Source: a virus. Taken from it: a stretch of 50,856 bases of DNA. A program made the translations under genes and the position numbers. Under the pieces are notes generated by a model. It had not been told where the DNA came from. It did not search any database and saw only the letters and a list, made by a program, of their open reading frames with translations. Positions 23,822 through 30,416 of the stretch are shown here, piece by piece (the stretch's first letter is position 1; the number at the start of each line of letters is the position of its first letter). The stretch is taken from the IMG/VR virus record IMGVR_UViG_3300033233_000013, positions 1 through 50,856 of that record, one strand, 5' to 3'.

Positions 23822-23823
23822 TC

Positions 23824-24069
23824 GTGACCGATCGTGAACTAGCCGTGGCCTACGATCAGAAACTTGCCGATGCCGAGGCGCGGCTCGTCGTCCTGGAGGC
23901 CGAGCGGGAGCGGATGCGGGAGGCCCTAGCTACCAACGAACTCAACGATGGTCGTTGGGGATCACGAATTCGTCTGTCCGAGTGGCGAGTCGGTGCCGTG
24001 CGCCGCGACCGTGCCCTATCGAGAACCACGGTCGTGATGCCCCCGGGGGATACGGAGACCGGAGGATGA
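23824..24069 (+). CDS. Coiled-coil small protein
   Basis: An 81-aa product from a GTG. Residues 7-40 form an acidic coiled coil (ADAEARLVVLEAERERMREAL). Not recognised. Confidence 0.5.
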   Translation: MTDRELAVAYDQKLADAEARLVVLEAERERMREALATNELNDGRWGSRIRLSEWRVGAVRRDRALSRTTVVMPPGDTETGG

Positions 24070-24113
24070 GCCCCACCGCGCGCAGCCTCGCCTATCTGCG
24101 GGAGCAGGGGTAA
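24066..24113 (+). pseudogene. 15-codon remnant of a nuclease-like gene start
   Basis: An ATGA-coupled frame of 15 codons (MSPTARSLAYLREQG) ends in TAA. The pattern T-x-R-S-L-x-x-L-R-x-x-G is how phage VRR-NUC/Holliday-resolvase-like proteins begin, normally continuing G-Y-x-V. The same frame continues past the TAA into the next gene, whose GTG is 6 bp away. A nonsense change of a Tyr codon could have split the gene. Confidence 0.35.
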
Positions 24114-24127
24114 CACGTGGCCACGTG
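24114..24127. repeat. 14-bp perfect palindrome
   Basis: CACGTGGCCACGTG is a perfect palindrome lying directly after the TAA of the 15-codon frame and covering the GTG start of the next gene. It could be a binding site or a scar. Confidence 0.5.
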
Positions 24128-24335
24128 GGAACCCGCCGGCACGCTCCGTCTCGACCGCTGCGCGCGCTGCTGCGGTCCACACGCGGGCCTCGTCGTCCGC
24201 CCGCTCACCAACCCGACCGACGAGTGGACGCAGTGGACGACCTGCCCAAAGACCGGCGAGCCGATTCTCATCTGCCTCGTGACGACCGTCGTTGTCGAGG
24301 AGCCCACCCGTGACCGCGCGTGCCTTGGCGGCTGA
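24117..24335 (+). CDS. Small protein with Cys motif, unknown
   Basis: A 72-aa product from a GTG. DRCARCCGPH and a C-P pair further on suggest metal binding. It is in frame with the preceding 15-codon remnant. Not recognised. Confidence 0.45.
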   Translation: MATWEPAGTLRLDRCARCCGPHAGLVVRPLTNPTDEWTQWTTCPKTGEPILICLVTTVVVEEPTRDRACLGG

Positions 24336-24634
24336 TCATCACGCGGATGCGGCTCCGCCCGGGGCCGATCGCGCGGACCCGGTGCACGACAATCCTCGAT
24401 CCTACCCGCTGCGCCTGGGCGACGCTCCTGGATCTCTTGCTCGCCGTGGACGCGAAGAACGCGGGTGTGGCAAGCTGTCACCGAGCGCTCGCGCAGGAGC
24501 ATCGGGCGACGTTGAAGCTCGTCGGCGTCGACTGCCGGCTGGAGGAGTACGAGGAGCCGAACGATGGAGACGCCGATCACACGCGGACCGCGGAAGCGGA
24601 GACAGCGCCACGGCGTGACGAGGGCAGGCGATGA
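24320..24634 (+). CDS. Protein of unknown function
   Basis: A 104-aa product from a GTG at 24320. The first half is basic (WRLIITRMRLRPGPIARTR) and the end acidic. It overlaps the previous gene by 16 bp and is ATGA-coupled to the next. Confidence 0.45.
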   Translation: MPWRLIITRMRLRPGPIARTRCTTILDPTRCAWATLLDLLLAVDAKNAGVASCHRALAQEHRATLKLVGVDCRLEEYEEPNDGDADHTRTAEAETAPRRDEGRR

Positions 24635-25791
24635 AACAATCCGACCACACCCGACGCACCATCGACGCGATAACAAACGCGACCCTCGCCGACCGGGCGA
24701 GCGAGGTGCAAGTCTGCTTCGCGGTGCCCGCCGACGACGAGATTTCGGACGGGCTCCGACTGCTCACGTTCGCCGTCGAGAAGTCGGGGCTCGCCAGCGG
24801 CGAACGCGGCGGGCTGTTCGGAGGCGAGTGGGGGTACGGCGCGGACTTCGCGAACGACGCCTTTTCCCTCCACCGCTACTGTTGGTGCGAGGAGGACTCT
24901 TGCCTCTGGTGCGGGGATTGCGACTGCCCGATGGCGCCCTCGGAGCACTATCTCGATGGCGCATTGATCGGGCGCGGCGCGGACGGTTCGTGGGGGGAAG
25001 CCAACGACCGGCTGCTCGGGCCATTCCGAAAGAAGAACCCGGGACGAAGAGAGGAGGCCGCATTTGACCGCGTCATCGAGGAGCGGAACCGTCGCCTCGT
25101 AACGGTCCACGCAGCACGCACCCACGTCTGCCCACCTGCTGGCCTCCGCGCCAATCGCGACGCGGGCCTCGACTGGCGCCCCGATCAGCGGGCCCCGAAC
25201 TTCTGGCACAAGAGCTCGGGGTGGCGCGTCTGGTGGTACAAGTACATCGGCCGAGACATGGAGATCGCGGCGGGGACTGCGCCCTGGGCCGATGTTCTCG
25301 TGGCGTGCTGCGCGTCGCTTGGCGAACCGAGCGTGGAAGCGCTGCGGGTTGAGCGTGACGCCGAGTTGGAGCGCATGATCGCGGAGCAGGAGGCGTTCTA
25401 TGCAAGCCCGAAGGGCGTCGCGCTGATGGAGGCGTTTTCCCACTCGATCCCCATGGAGCCCTCGTTCAAGCTGTTCGACCGCCTCGCCGCTCCGCAGTCC
25501 GCCGATACCGCTCCCGCCCTTCACGAACGACCGCGCCGTCTGCGCGCAGTGCGGCAACGGCCGGAGAGAAGTGACCGGATGACGACCACGCCCTTCTCGG
25601 CGGAGACGACGATGCGGCGCGCCGTGACGCTCGAGGCAAACGCGGCCCCGCCGTCCCGGACGCGAAGGAGAAGGCGGGGTAGTCCGTGGGCGGCCCTGTG
25701 GAGCATGCCGCGGTTCTGGTGGTTCAACGTCGGTTTGCTGACGGGCATCGTGTGGATGGTCTTTGTCGGCTGGATACACGGGCGGTGGTGA
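24631..25791 (+). CDS. Unknown protein, apparently extended by a duplicated segment and a membrane C-terminus
   Basis: A 386-aa frame. Residues 1-290 look like one protein, with WCEEDSCLWCGDCDC at about 89-103 and a Trp/Tyr-rich stretch at about 186-198 (WHKSSGWRVWWYK). From about residue 292 the frame runs out of phase through a copy of the small zinc-ribbon gene found at 25791, then reaches an internal ATG at 25579 and a single membrane helix (FNVGLLTGIVWMVFVGW). The natural gene probably ended near 25505, with a separate 70-aa membrane gene from 25579. The fused frame looks like the result of duplication and a lost stop. Confidence 0.5.
   Translation: MKQSDHTRRTIDAITNATLADRASEVQVCFAVPADDEISDGLRLLTFAVEKSGLASGERGGLFGGEWGYGADFANDAFSLHRYCWCEEDSCLWCGDCDCPMAPSEHYLDGALIGRGADGSWGEANDRLLGPFRKKNPGRREEAAFDRVIEERNRRLVTVHAARTHVCPPAGLRANRDAGLDWRPDQRAPNFWHKSSGWRVWWYKYIGRDMEIAAGTAPWADVLVACCASLGEPSVEALRVERDAELERMIAEQEAFYASPKGVALMEAFSHSIPMEPSFKLFDRLAAPQSADTAPALHERPRRLRAVRQRPERSDRMTTTPFSAETTMRRAVTLEANAAPPSRTRRRRRGSPWAALWSMPRFWWFNVGLLTGIVWMVFVGWIHGRW
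25505..25563 (+). pseudogene. Decayed partial copy of the zinc-ribbon gene at 25791
   Basis: About 59 bp match 25791-25849 with only a handful of mismatches. The start ATG of the intact copy is ATA here. The copy's own frame reads PLPPFTNDRAVCAQCGNGRR and stops at 25580-25582, overlapping the ATG at 25579. It contains only the first half of the zinc ribbon. Confidence 0.6.
25579..25791 (+). CDS. Probable separate small membrane protein
   Basis: An internal ATG in the frame of the previous entry overlaps the stop of the decayed zinc-ribbon copy (ATGA). It gives a 70-aa protein with a basic middle (TRRRRRGSPW) and one membrane helix at its C-terminus. This reading explains the coupling pattern better than a 386-aa fusion. 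Confidence 0.45.
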   Translation: MTTTPFSAETTMRRAVTLEANAAPPSRTRRRRRGSPWAALWSMPRFWWFNVGLLTGIVWMVFVGWIHGRW

Positions 25792-25952
25792 TGCCGCTCC
25801 CGCCCTTCACCAACGACCGCGCCGTCTGCGAGAAGTGCGCCAACCGCCGCGACATCCGCGTCCACTTCGATCGCGGCTGCGAGCACGCCGAGGGCGACCA
25901 CTACCACCGGCTCTGCCCGTGCGGGCACGAGTGGGTGGAGGCGTGCTCGTAA
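25791..25952 (+). CDS. Small zinc-ribbon protein
   Basis: A 53-aa product, TGATG-coupled. CEKCANRR and CPCGHEW with His residues between them form a plausible zinc ribbon. A decayed duplicate of its 5' end lies 286 bp upstream. Confidence 0.55.
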   Translation: MPLPPFTNDRAVCEKCANRRDIRVHFDRGCEHAEGDHYHRLCPCGHEWVEACS

Positions 25953-25955
25953 CCG

Positions 25956-26348
25956 ATGGAACTCACACACGCCGCGCATAGGCTGGGCGGCCCGCTCTGT
26001 GGCGCGCCGTCGGGCTGGATCACGATCGACAAGCAGGCGACGTGCCCGGAGTGCCGCGCACGACTCGCCACACGGACGAAAGGGAGGACGAGGATGGTGA
26101 CACCACGGAAACCGGCAGGGCCACGGAAAGCGCCGCGCCACGTGAAGGCGAACCGCCGGGAGCTGCTGACCAACGCGAGCGGGACGCACTACGCGACCCG
26201 TCGGACGACAGGACCGAAGAAGGGGACCTTCAAGACCGAGGTCGCGAAGGGGAAGTCGCTCCGCGCCGATCGCGCCAAGAAGGCGACGCGTACGGTGAAG
26301 TCCGGCTACGGGCAACTCGGTGATCAGAAGCCGCGGAAGAAGCGGTGA
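25956..26348 (+). CDS. Zinc-binding N-terminus with a strongly basic tail
   Basis: A 130-aa product. The first 40 residues carry CGAPS and CPECR, a possible zinc site. From the internal Met at 26094 the sequence is Lys/Arg-rich (PRKPAGPRKAPRHVKANRR). It may be two genes, since the second part could start at 26094 behind AGGGAGGACGAGG. The tail could bind DNA or RNA. Confidence 0.5.
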   Translation: MELTHAAHRLGGPLCGAPSGWITIDKQATCPECRARLATRTKGRTRMVTPRKPAGPRKAPRHVKANRRELLTNASGTHYATRRTTGPKKGTFKTEVAKGKSLRADRAKKATRTVKSGYGQLGDQKPRKKR

Positions 26349-26605
26349 CGATCCTCACCGGGGATGCTGCGGCTCAAGCCTGGCCTGGCGCCCGGCGAAT
26401 CGCGCTCGGCGTGGACGATGGCGGCGGCGCGTCCTCGCACGCGGGGGTCCGCATCGGCTTCAATCCCACGCGCGGGTTGGTCGTCCTGTCGGCGTGGTAC
26501 GACACCATGTGCGGGACGGGTGAAATCGCCGTGCCGCTCGGGGAGCTTCTCGCCGCGCTCGGCATCACCGAGAAGGACCTCGCGACACGAGGCAAGAGCG
26601 GATGA
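26345..26605 (+). CDS. Small protein of unknown function
   Basis: An 86-aa product from a GTG (GTGA overlap). Beta-rich with GVRIGFNPTRGLVVLSAW. Not recognised. Confidence 0.5.
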   Translation: MTILTGDAAAQAWPGARRIALGVDDGGGASSHAGVRIGFNPTRGLVVLSAWYDTMCGTGEIAVPLGELLAALGITEKDLATRGKSG

Positions 26606-26967
26606 ACGACGTTACCTCCCCAGCGAGTCGGGCGACCCCAGCGACCGAGTTCACGGCACCGGTCTGCCACCGCTGCCAGCGGAGGATAGAAGGCTTCGAG
26701 GCGCATGCGCTCGGCATCGAGACCGTGCACGTGTGGGGTGAGGCCGAGCCGCGCGGCTATCAGCAGACCGACGGGAACCTCTACGTCGCCAAGTGCCACG
26801 GCGAGTGGGAGGAGGTGTACGTCCCGCTGGGCGCAATCACCGAACACGATACGATCCGGTGGAGCTACGCCTTCGATCCCGCGCGCGACCGCGATCCGTA
26901 CGTTACGCGCGGTCGGCTTCCGTACCGCCAATCGCGTCCCACCTGGAAACGCACACGGGGCGGCTGA
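26602..26967 (+). CDS. Protein with CxxC, last gene of the early operon
   Basis: A 121-aa product, ATGA-coupled. CHRCQRRI near the start is a half zinc site. Predicted beta-rich. Its stop codon lies inside the terminator-like hairpin. Confidence 0.55.
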   Translation: MNDVTSPASRATPATEFTAPVCHRCQRRIEGFEAHALGIETVHVWGEAEPRGYQQTDGNLYVAKCHGEWEEVYVPLGAITEHDTIRWSYAFDPARDRDPYVTRGRLPYRQSRPTWKRTRGG

Positions 26968-26984
26968 CTCGCGCCAGCCGCCCC
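26957..26984. terminator. Hairpin between converging transcripts
   Basis: GGGGCGGCTG and CAGCCGCCCC form a perfect 10-bp stem with an 8-base loop. It is placed where the plus-strand early operon meets the minus-strand late operon. No T-run is present, so termination may be Rho-assisted. Confidence 0.65.
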
Positions 26985-27033
26985 GCACTCGCTACAGAGA
27001 CGTTGCTGTTGTGGTGAGTCGTCTTCTGGTTGA

Positions 27034-27384
27034 TCAGACCTCGGGCGGCGGCGGCGGTGCCGGGATCTCCTCGGGCTGCCCGAGCGCGACCCGGAGACCC
27101 GTCGCGGGACCCGACTCCGCCTGCGCGTCGAAGGTGAACGAGAGCGGGGTGCCACCCTCGCCCGGCGTGTCGTCCGCCGTGACGCGGACCTGGACCGGGA
27201 CGCGGATGGCCCCGACGCGCCGCAGGAAGACGCGGCCGTCGTCGCCCTTCTCGGCCGCGATGATCGACGGATCCGAGCTCTCGAGGGCGAGGCCGTCGAT
27301 CGGGGCGCTCTCGCCCGCGTCGTCGACGCCCTCCACGAGGACCGGTGTGCGCCGGTCGAGACGATCGGTGATGCTGAGAATCAT
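27034..27384 (-). CDS. Ig-like-fold phage protein
   Basis: A 116-aa product from the ATG at 27384, with AAAGGAGC upstream. DPSIIAAEKGDDGRVFLRRVG and VQVRVTADDTPG resemble the beta-sandwich pattern of bacterial Ig-like (BIG2) domains in phage surface proteins, with a Pro-rich C-terminus. It is the last gene of the late operon, ATGA-coupled to a small membrane gene. It might decorate virions. Confidence 0.55.
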   Translation of the reverse strand: MILSITDRLDRRTPVLVEGVDDAGESAPIDGLALESSDPSIIAAEKGDDGRVFLRRVGAIRVPVQVRVTADDTPGEGGTPLSFTFDAQAESGPATGLRVALGQPEEIPAPPPPPEV

Positions 27385-27539
27385 GACTGCTCCTTTCGTG
27401 GGATGGGCTCTGGCCGCCCTAAAGAGAGGAGGACGATCCGGGGCCGTCGTGGGTGATGGCACCGACGCTTGCCGCGGCACAGGAGCCACGCGAGCGTCAG
27501 CACGCTACCGAGGAGACTACCGAAGAGGAGACACAGCAT
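27381..27539 (-). CDS. Small membrane peptide, possible spanin-like component
   Basis: The ATG at 27539 opens a 52-codon frame whose TGA overlaps the next ATG (ATGA). The start (LCLLFGSLLGSVLTLAWLLC) is hydrophobic and the rest is basic. The 5' part overlaps the end of the holin-like gene by 23 bp. The last 26 codons come largely from the left arm of the 72-bp inverted repeat. It sits where small lysis proteins are expected, but the identity is only a suggestion. Confidence 0.45.
   Translation of the reverse strand: MLCLLFGSLLGSVLTLAWLLCRGKRRCHHPRRPRIVLLSLGRPEPIPRKEQS
27392..27463. repeat. 72-bp inverted repeat, left arm
   Basis: The sequence from CCTTTCGTGGG to TGATGGCACC is the exact reverse complement of 28573-28644. 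It lies within the small membrane gene at 27381-27539. Confidence 0.9.
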
Positions 27540-27846
27540 CGGCATTGGGGAGCGCGACGCCGTGGTCCCGGAGATGCTTCGTCACCTCCCGGATGACGAT
27601 CGCGAGGAGCGCGGCCGCGGCCGCCGAGACGTTCGGGTCGTTGGCGGTGGTCCAGTCGAGCGGGTTCCCGGAGCAGGTCGCGCCGATCGCCGTGCACGCC
27701 TGTGTGCCGAAGTAGCCGAGCACGAGGGCGAGGACCGGCCAGAGGAAGCCGGGGACGGACTTTTGCGCGATCGGCATGAGGAGCTTGGCGCCGCCGAGGA
27801 TGGCGGCGACGATCGTCGCGAGCACGAGGGAATTGAGGGTCGGCAT
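27517..27846 (-). CDS. Holin-like membrane protein
   Basis: A 109-aa product with AAAGGAG upstream of the ATG at 27846. Two or three hydrophobic helices (LNSLVLATIVAAILGGAKLL, FLWPVLALVLGYFG, AAAAALLAIVIREV) precede a charged C-terminus. The gene is close to an endolysin and lipoprotein, as expected for a holin. The assignment is by topology and context. Confidence 0.55.
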   Translation of the reverse strand: MPTLNSLVLATIVAAILGGAKLLMPIAQKSVPGFLWPVLALVLGYFGTQACTAIGATCSGNPLDWTTANDPNVSAAAAALLAIVIREVTKHLRDHGVALPNADAVSPLR

Positions 27847-27889
27847 GGGAGATTCTCCTTTCCTTCGATGAACGGCCGCGCGGCGGGGC

Positions 27890-28309
27890 TCAGGCGAGCG
27901 ACGCGTCGCAGCTTTCGATGAACGCCCGGACCGCCTTGAACCCGACGCTGTCTTTCGGCAGCACGTCGGCGCCGTCGAGCCGGACCTTGATGCGCGCCAA
28001 GACGGCGCCCGTGATCGCCTGGTACTTCGCCGGCACGCCGGCGGCAGCGACCGCCGCCTCGATCGCGGAGATCGACGGCGTCTCGGAGACGAGGATCGCG
28101 CGCGCGGCCGCCGAGGCGATTTTCGCATTCGCGAGCTGCTTCGGCGCCTGGATGCCGATCACGGCGCAGGCGAGACCGGCATCGCCGGCGTAGAGCTCGA
28201 TCGGGTCGATCCCGGTCGAGGGTGCGGGCTTGAACGCGCCGCAGCCGGCGATGGCGATCGCGAGCACGAGCGCGATGACGCCGCTGACGATGGTGCTGAG
28301 TCGTTGCAT
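27890..28309 (-). CDS. Lipoprotein in the lysis region
   Basis: A 139-aa product. Of the in-frame ATGs I chose 28309 because AGGAGG is 8 bases upstream. The signal VIALVLAIAIAGC ends in a lipobox. The mature part is helical and Ala-rich. It may be an outer-membrane lysis or spanin-type lipoprotein, or another envelope factor. Confidence 0.6.
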   Translation of the reverse strand: MQRLSTIVSGVIALVLAIAIAGCGAFKPAPSTGIDPIELYAGDAGLACAVIGIQAPKQLANAKIASAAARAILVSETPSISAIEAAVAAAGVPAKYQAITGAVLARIKVRLDGADVLPKDSVGFKAVRAFIESCDASLA

Positions 28310-28613
28310 AGACATCTCCTCCTGGGGGTCCGGGCCCCCGGTTGCGATTCCGTGGATGAGTGCCACGCCCGCAGGATGGCCGCGGCGCTCACGCCCGTAG
28401 GGGGCGCGGCGCAAGAGCAAGGCCCCCACCCGAGACACTGAAAAAAGAAAACCCTCCCCGTGCCGCGCGCCATCGCGGGCATGCCCGGCTCTCCCGGCTC
28501 GCCCGGCTGCCCGGGATCGCCGCGATAGCGTCCGCCCGCGCCCCCGCGCCCACCCCTGCCACCACGGCCCCCGGTGCCATCACCCACGACGGCCCCGGAT
28601 CGTCCTCCTCTCT
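28310..28613. other. Intergenic region with T-run and Gly-rich open frame
   Basis: About 300 bp with no confident gene. On the minus strand a T-rich tract (plus 28441-28451, AAAAAAGAAAA) follows GC-rich palindromes (CGGGCATGCCCG at 28476-28487), which may terminate transcription weakly. A minus-strand frame here encodes collagen-like G-x-y triplets (GDPGQPGEPGEPG) but has no good start. Most of the right arm of the 72-bp inverted repeat lies at its upper end. Confidence 0.4.
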
Positions 28614-28644
28614 TTAGGGCGGCCAGAGCCCATCCCACGAAAGG
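28573..28644. repeat. 72-bp inverted repeat, right arm
   Basis: Exact reverse complement of 27392-27463, 1109 bp away. It includes the last 10 codons and the stop of the membrane gene at 28614-29069. Confidence 0.9.
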
Positions 28645-29069
28645 CCGAGCATGCCCTCGCCCCCGCTCCCGCCGACGCCGCCAGATCCACCACGCACGCC
28701 CGGCTCATCCTCGAGCTGCCCCGGATGAAACCCGCGCCAGAACTGAATCCGGCGGACGACAAAGGCGAGGTCCCCGACCTTGTGGGCGAGGAAGAGGAAG
28801 AGCGTGCCGCGCGCCATCACGGTCAACGGCACCGAGCCCGGCGCGGCGAAATCCAGATCCGGGTCGATGAGGAGCGCGAGTGCGATTCCCGCCCACAACG
28901 TGGCGCGCATGCCCATCGCCGTGATGATGTCGGCGTCGAGAAGCCTGAGCGGCTGGTGCGCCGCCGGCTTCAGAGTCCGCCGCTGGACCCGGAGCGCGAG
29001 GCCGGAGAGGATCGCGACACTGGCGCTCAAGAGCGCGAGGAGCAGCGTGCCGGCCTGCTCGACGTTCAT
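28614..29069 (-). CDS. Membrane protein, possible second holin or lysis factor
   Basis: A 151-aa product. Hydrophobic helices at about residues 5-27 (AGTLLLALLSASVAILSGLA), around 55-68 and around 85-97, then a Gly-rich tail. Its final residues (SWDGLWPP) are encoded by the inverted-repeat arm. ATGA-coupled to the upstream membrane gene. Confidence 0.55.
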   Translation of the reverse strand: MNVEQAGTLLLALLSASVAILSGLALRVQRRTLKPAAHQPLRLLDADIITAMGMRATLWAGIALALLIDPDLDFAAPGSVPLTVMARGTLFLFLAHKVGDLAFVVRRIQFWRGFHPGQLEDEPGVRGGSGGVGGSGGEGMLGLSWDGLWPP

Positions 29070-29521
29070 TGCGCGTCCTTCCGCGGATCATCCTCGCCCC
29101 GCGGCGTCACCGCCATGAGCCCCCGTCCGACGAACCGCCAGAGCACCGCATCGAGAATGCCGGGCCCGGCAACGGCGAGCGCCGTGCAGAAGCCCATGAG
29201 CCACAAAGCCCGTGGCGCGACGGTTTCAAAGAGCATCATGGCCACGCTGAGCGCGCCGATGACGGAGAGCAGCACGCGCCCGGCTTGCTGGCGCCACGTG
29301 AGCGACGCCGTCGCGGTGTCGTACATCAGCCGCGCGAGGCCGCCGGCGCACGCGAAGAGGCCGAGCACGAGGAGAAACGGTGCCGGCTCGGGATCGGAAA
29401 AGACGTGCTCGAGGAGCGCCGAACCGACCCCGACGGCGAGGGCTGGCGTCGCATACATGACGACGCCCATCGGCAGCATCGCGGGAAGACCGAGGCGTTG
29501 CGCTCGAGACCATCGCCTCAT
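29066..29521 (-). CDS. Multi-pass membrane protein
   Basis: A 151-aa product with about four hydrophobic helices (MLPMGVVMYATPALAVGVGS, FLLVLGLFACAGGLA, VLLSVIGALSVAMMLF, WLMGFCTALAVAG). It sits directly downstream of the endolysin gene and could be a holin or antiholin. No family is recognised. Confidence 0.55.
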   Translation of the reverse strand: MRRWSRAQRLGLPAMLPMGVVMYATPALAVGVGSALLEHVFSDPEPAPFLLVLGLFACAGGLARLMYDTATASLTWRQQAGRVLLSVIGALSVAMMLFETVAPRALWLMGFCTALAVAGPGILDAVLWRFVGRGLMAVTPRGEDDPRKDAQ

Positions 29522-29548
29522 CGCCCCGCGTGCGCACTCCGCATCGCG

Positions 29549-30328
29549 TCACGCATGGCCGATCAACAAGAAATCCTTGTCGGCGTAGCCGCGCGTCCGC
29601 CGGCAGACTTCGGTGCCGTCACGGCCGCCGCTATCGTCACTATTGCCCTCGATCGTCGTGAAGATCTCGGTGCCGACGGCGATCACGATCCCGCAGTGAT
29701 CCCAGTCGCCGGGCGTCTTCCGGCGGAGGAAGAGATCGCCGGGCCGCACGTGCGCCACGCCGTCATGGATCCCGTCGAGGAAGCACCCCGCCGCCTTCGC
29801 ATGGCGCGCGAGCTCGTCGCAGGAGTCCGAGCCGTCGAAGGGCCGCGGGGCGCCCGTGAGGACGCAGGCGCCGGCGAGGATGAAGCTCGCAAACGCGGCG
29901 CACCACGCGATCGCTTCCCGGCCGCGCCCGTAGACCCGCACCCAGGGGCCGCAGTTCTGGCCACCGACTTCGCGCGGGTGCTCGGCCAGGTGCTGCGCGG
30001 CGAGGGTGAGGACGGCGAGCGGCAGGATGGTGGGGACGGCGCCCTCGGGACGGCGACACGCACGGGCGAGCGGGTCGACGAGGTCGTCCCACGTGCCCTG
30101 GCCGACGATGCCCGTCGGCTGCCGGCCGTGGTCGGCCTGGAAGCGCCGGACCGCCGCCTCGGTTGCCGGTCCGAAGGCGCGATCGACCGCGACGCCCTCG
30201 CCGGCGAGCGTCAACCACTCCTGGACGCGCCCGACGGCGACCCCGTGGGCACCGCGCTGGACGGGTCCGGGAAAGGTGAGTTCCGCCCGCGTGGCAGGCG
30301 TCAGGAGCGCATCCGCCGCAGCCTCCAC
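29549..30328 (-). CDS. Endolysin: peptidoglycan-binding plus CHAP-like amidase/peptidase
   Basis: A 259-aa product from a GTG preceded by GAGGGGG. The N-terminal part (about 20-85: GAHGVAVGRVQEWL, AFGPATEAAVRRFQ) is a PG_binding_1 domain. The C-terminal part (about 120-255) is a CHAP/NlpC-like fold with likely catalytic Cys143 in AIAWCAAF, His211 in WDHCGIV and Glu227 or Asn229 in TIEGNS. It would cut the host cell wall at the end of infection. No signal peptide, so release should need a holin, several of which are candidates nearby. Confidence 0.85.
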   Translation of the reverse strand: MEAAADALLTPATRAELTFPGPVQRGAHGVAVGRVQEWLTLAGEGVAVDRAFGPATEAAVRRFQADHGRQPTGIVGQGTWDDLVDPLARACRRPEGAVPTILPLAVLTLAAQHLAEHPREVGGQNCGPWVRVYGRGREAIAWCAAFASFILAGACVLTGAPRPFDGSDSCDELARHAKAAGCFLDGIHDGVAHVRPGDLFLRRKTPGDWDHCGIVIAVGTEIFTTIEGNSDDSGGRDGTEVCRRTRGYADKDFLLIGHA

Positions 30329-30416
30329 CCAGCCCTATCCCCCTCGCCGTTGCGGGGCGCTCTGTACGCTCTCGGCCGCTCTGGCGGCAATCATGCCAAG
30401 CAGCGGGAGGCGGGGC

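Noticed and set aside
28159-28638. Collagen-like CDS on the minus strand
   Set aside because: No good ribosome-binding site at a start codon, and it runs out of frame into the lipoprotein gene. I kept only the stretch as a finding.
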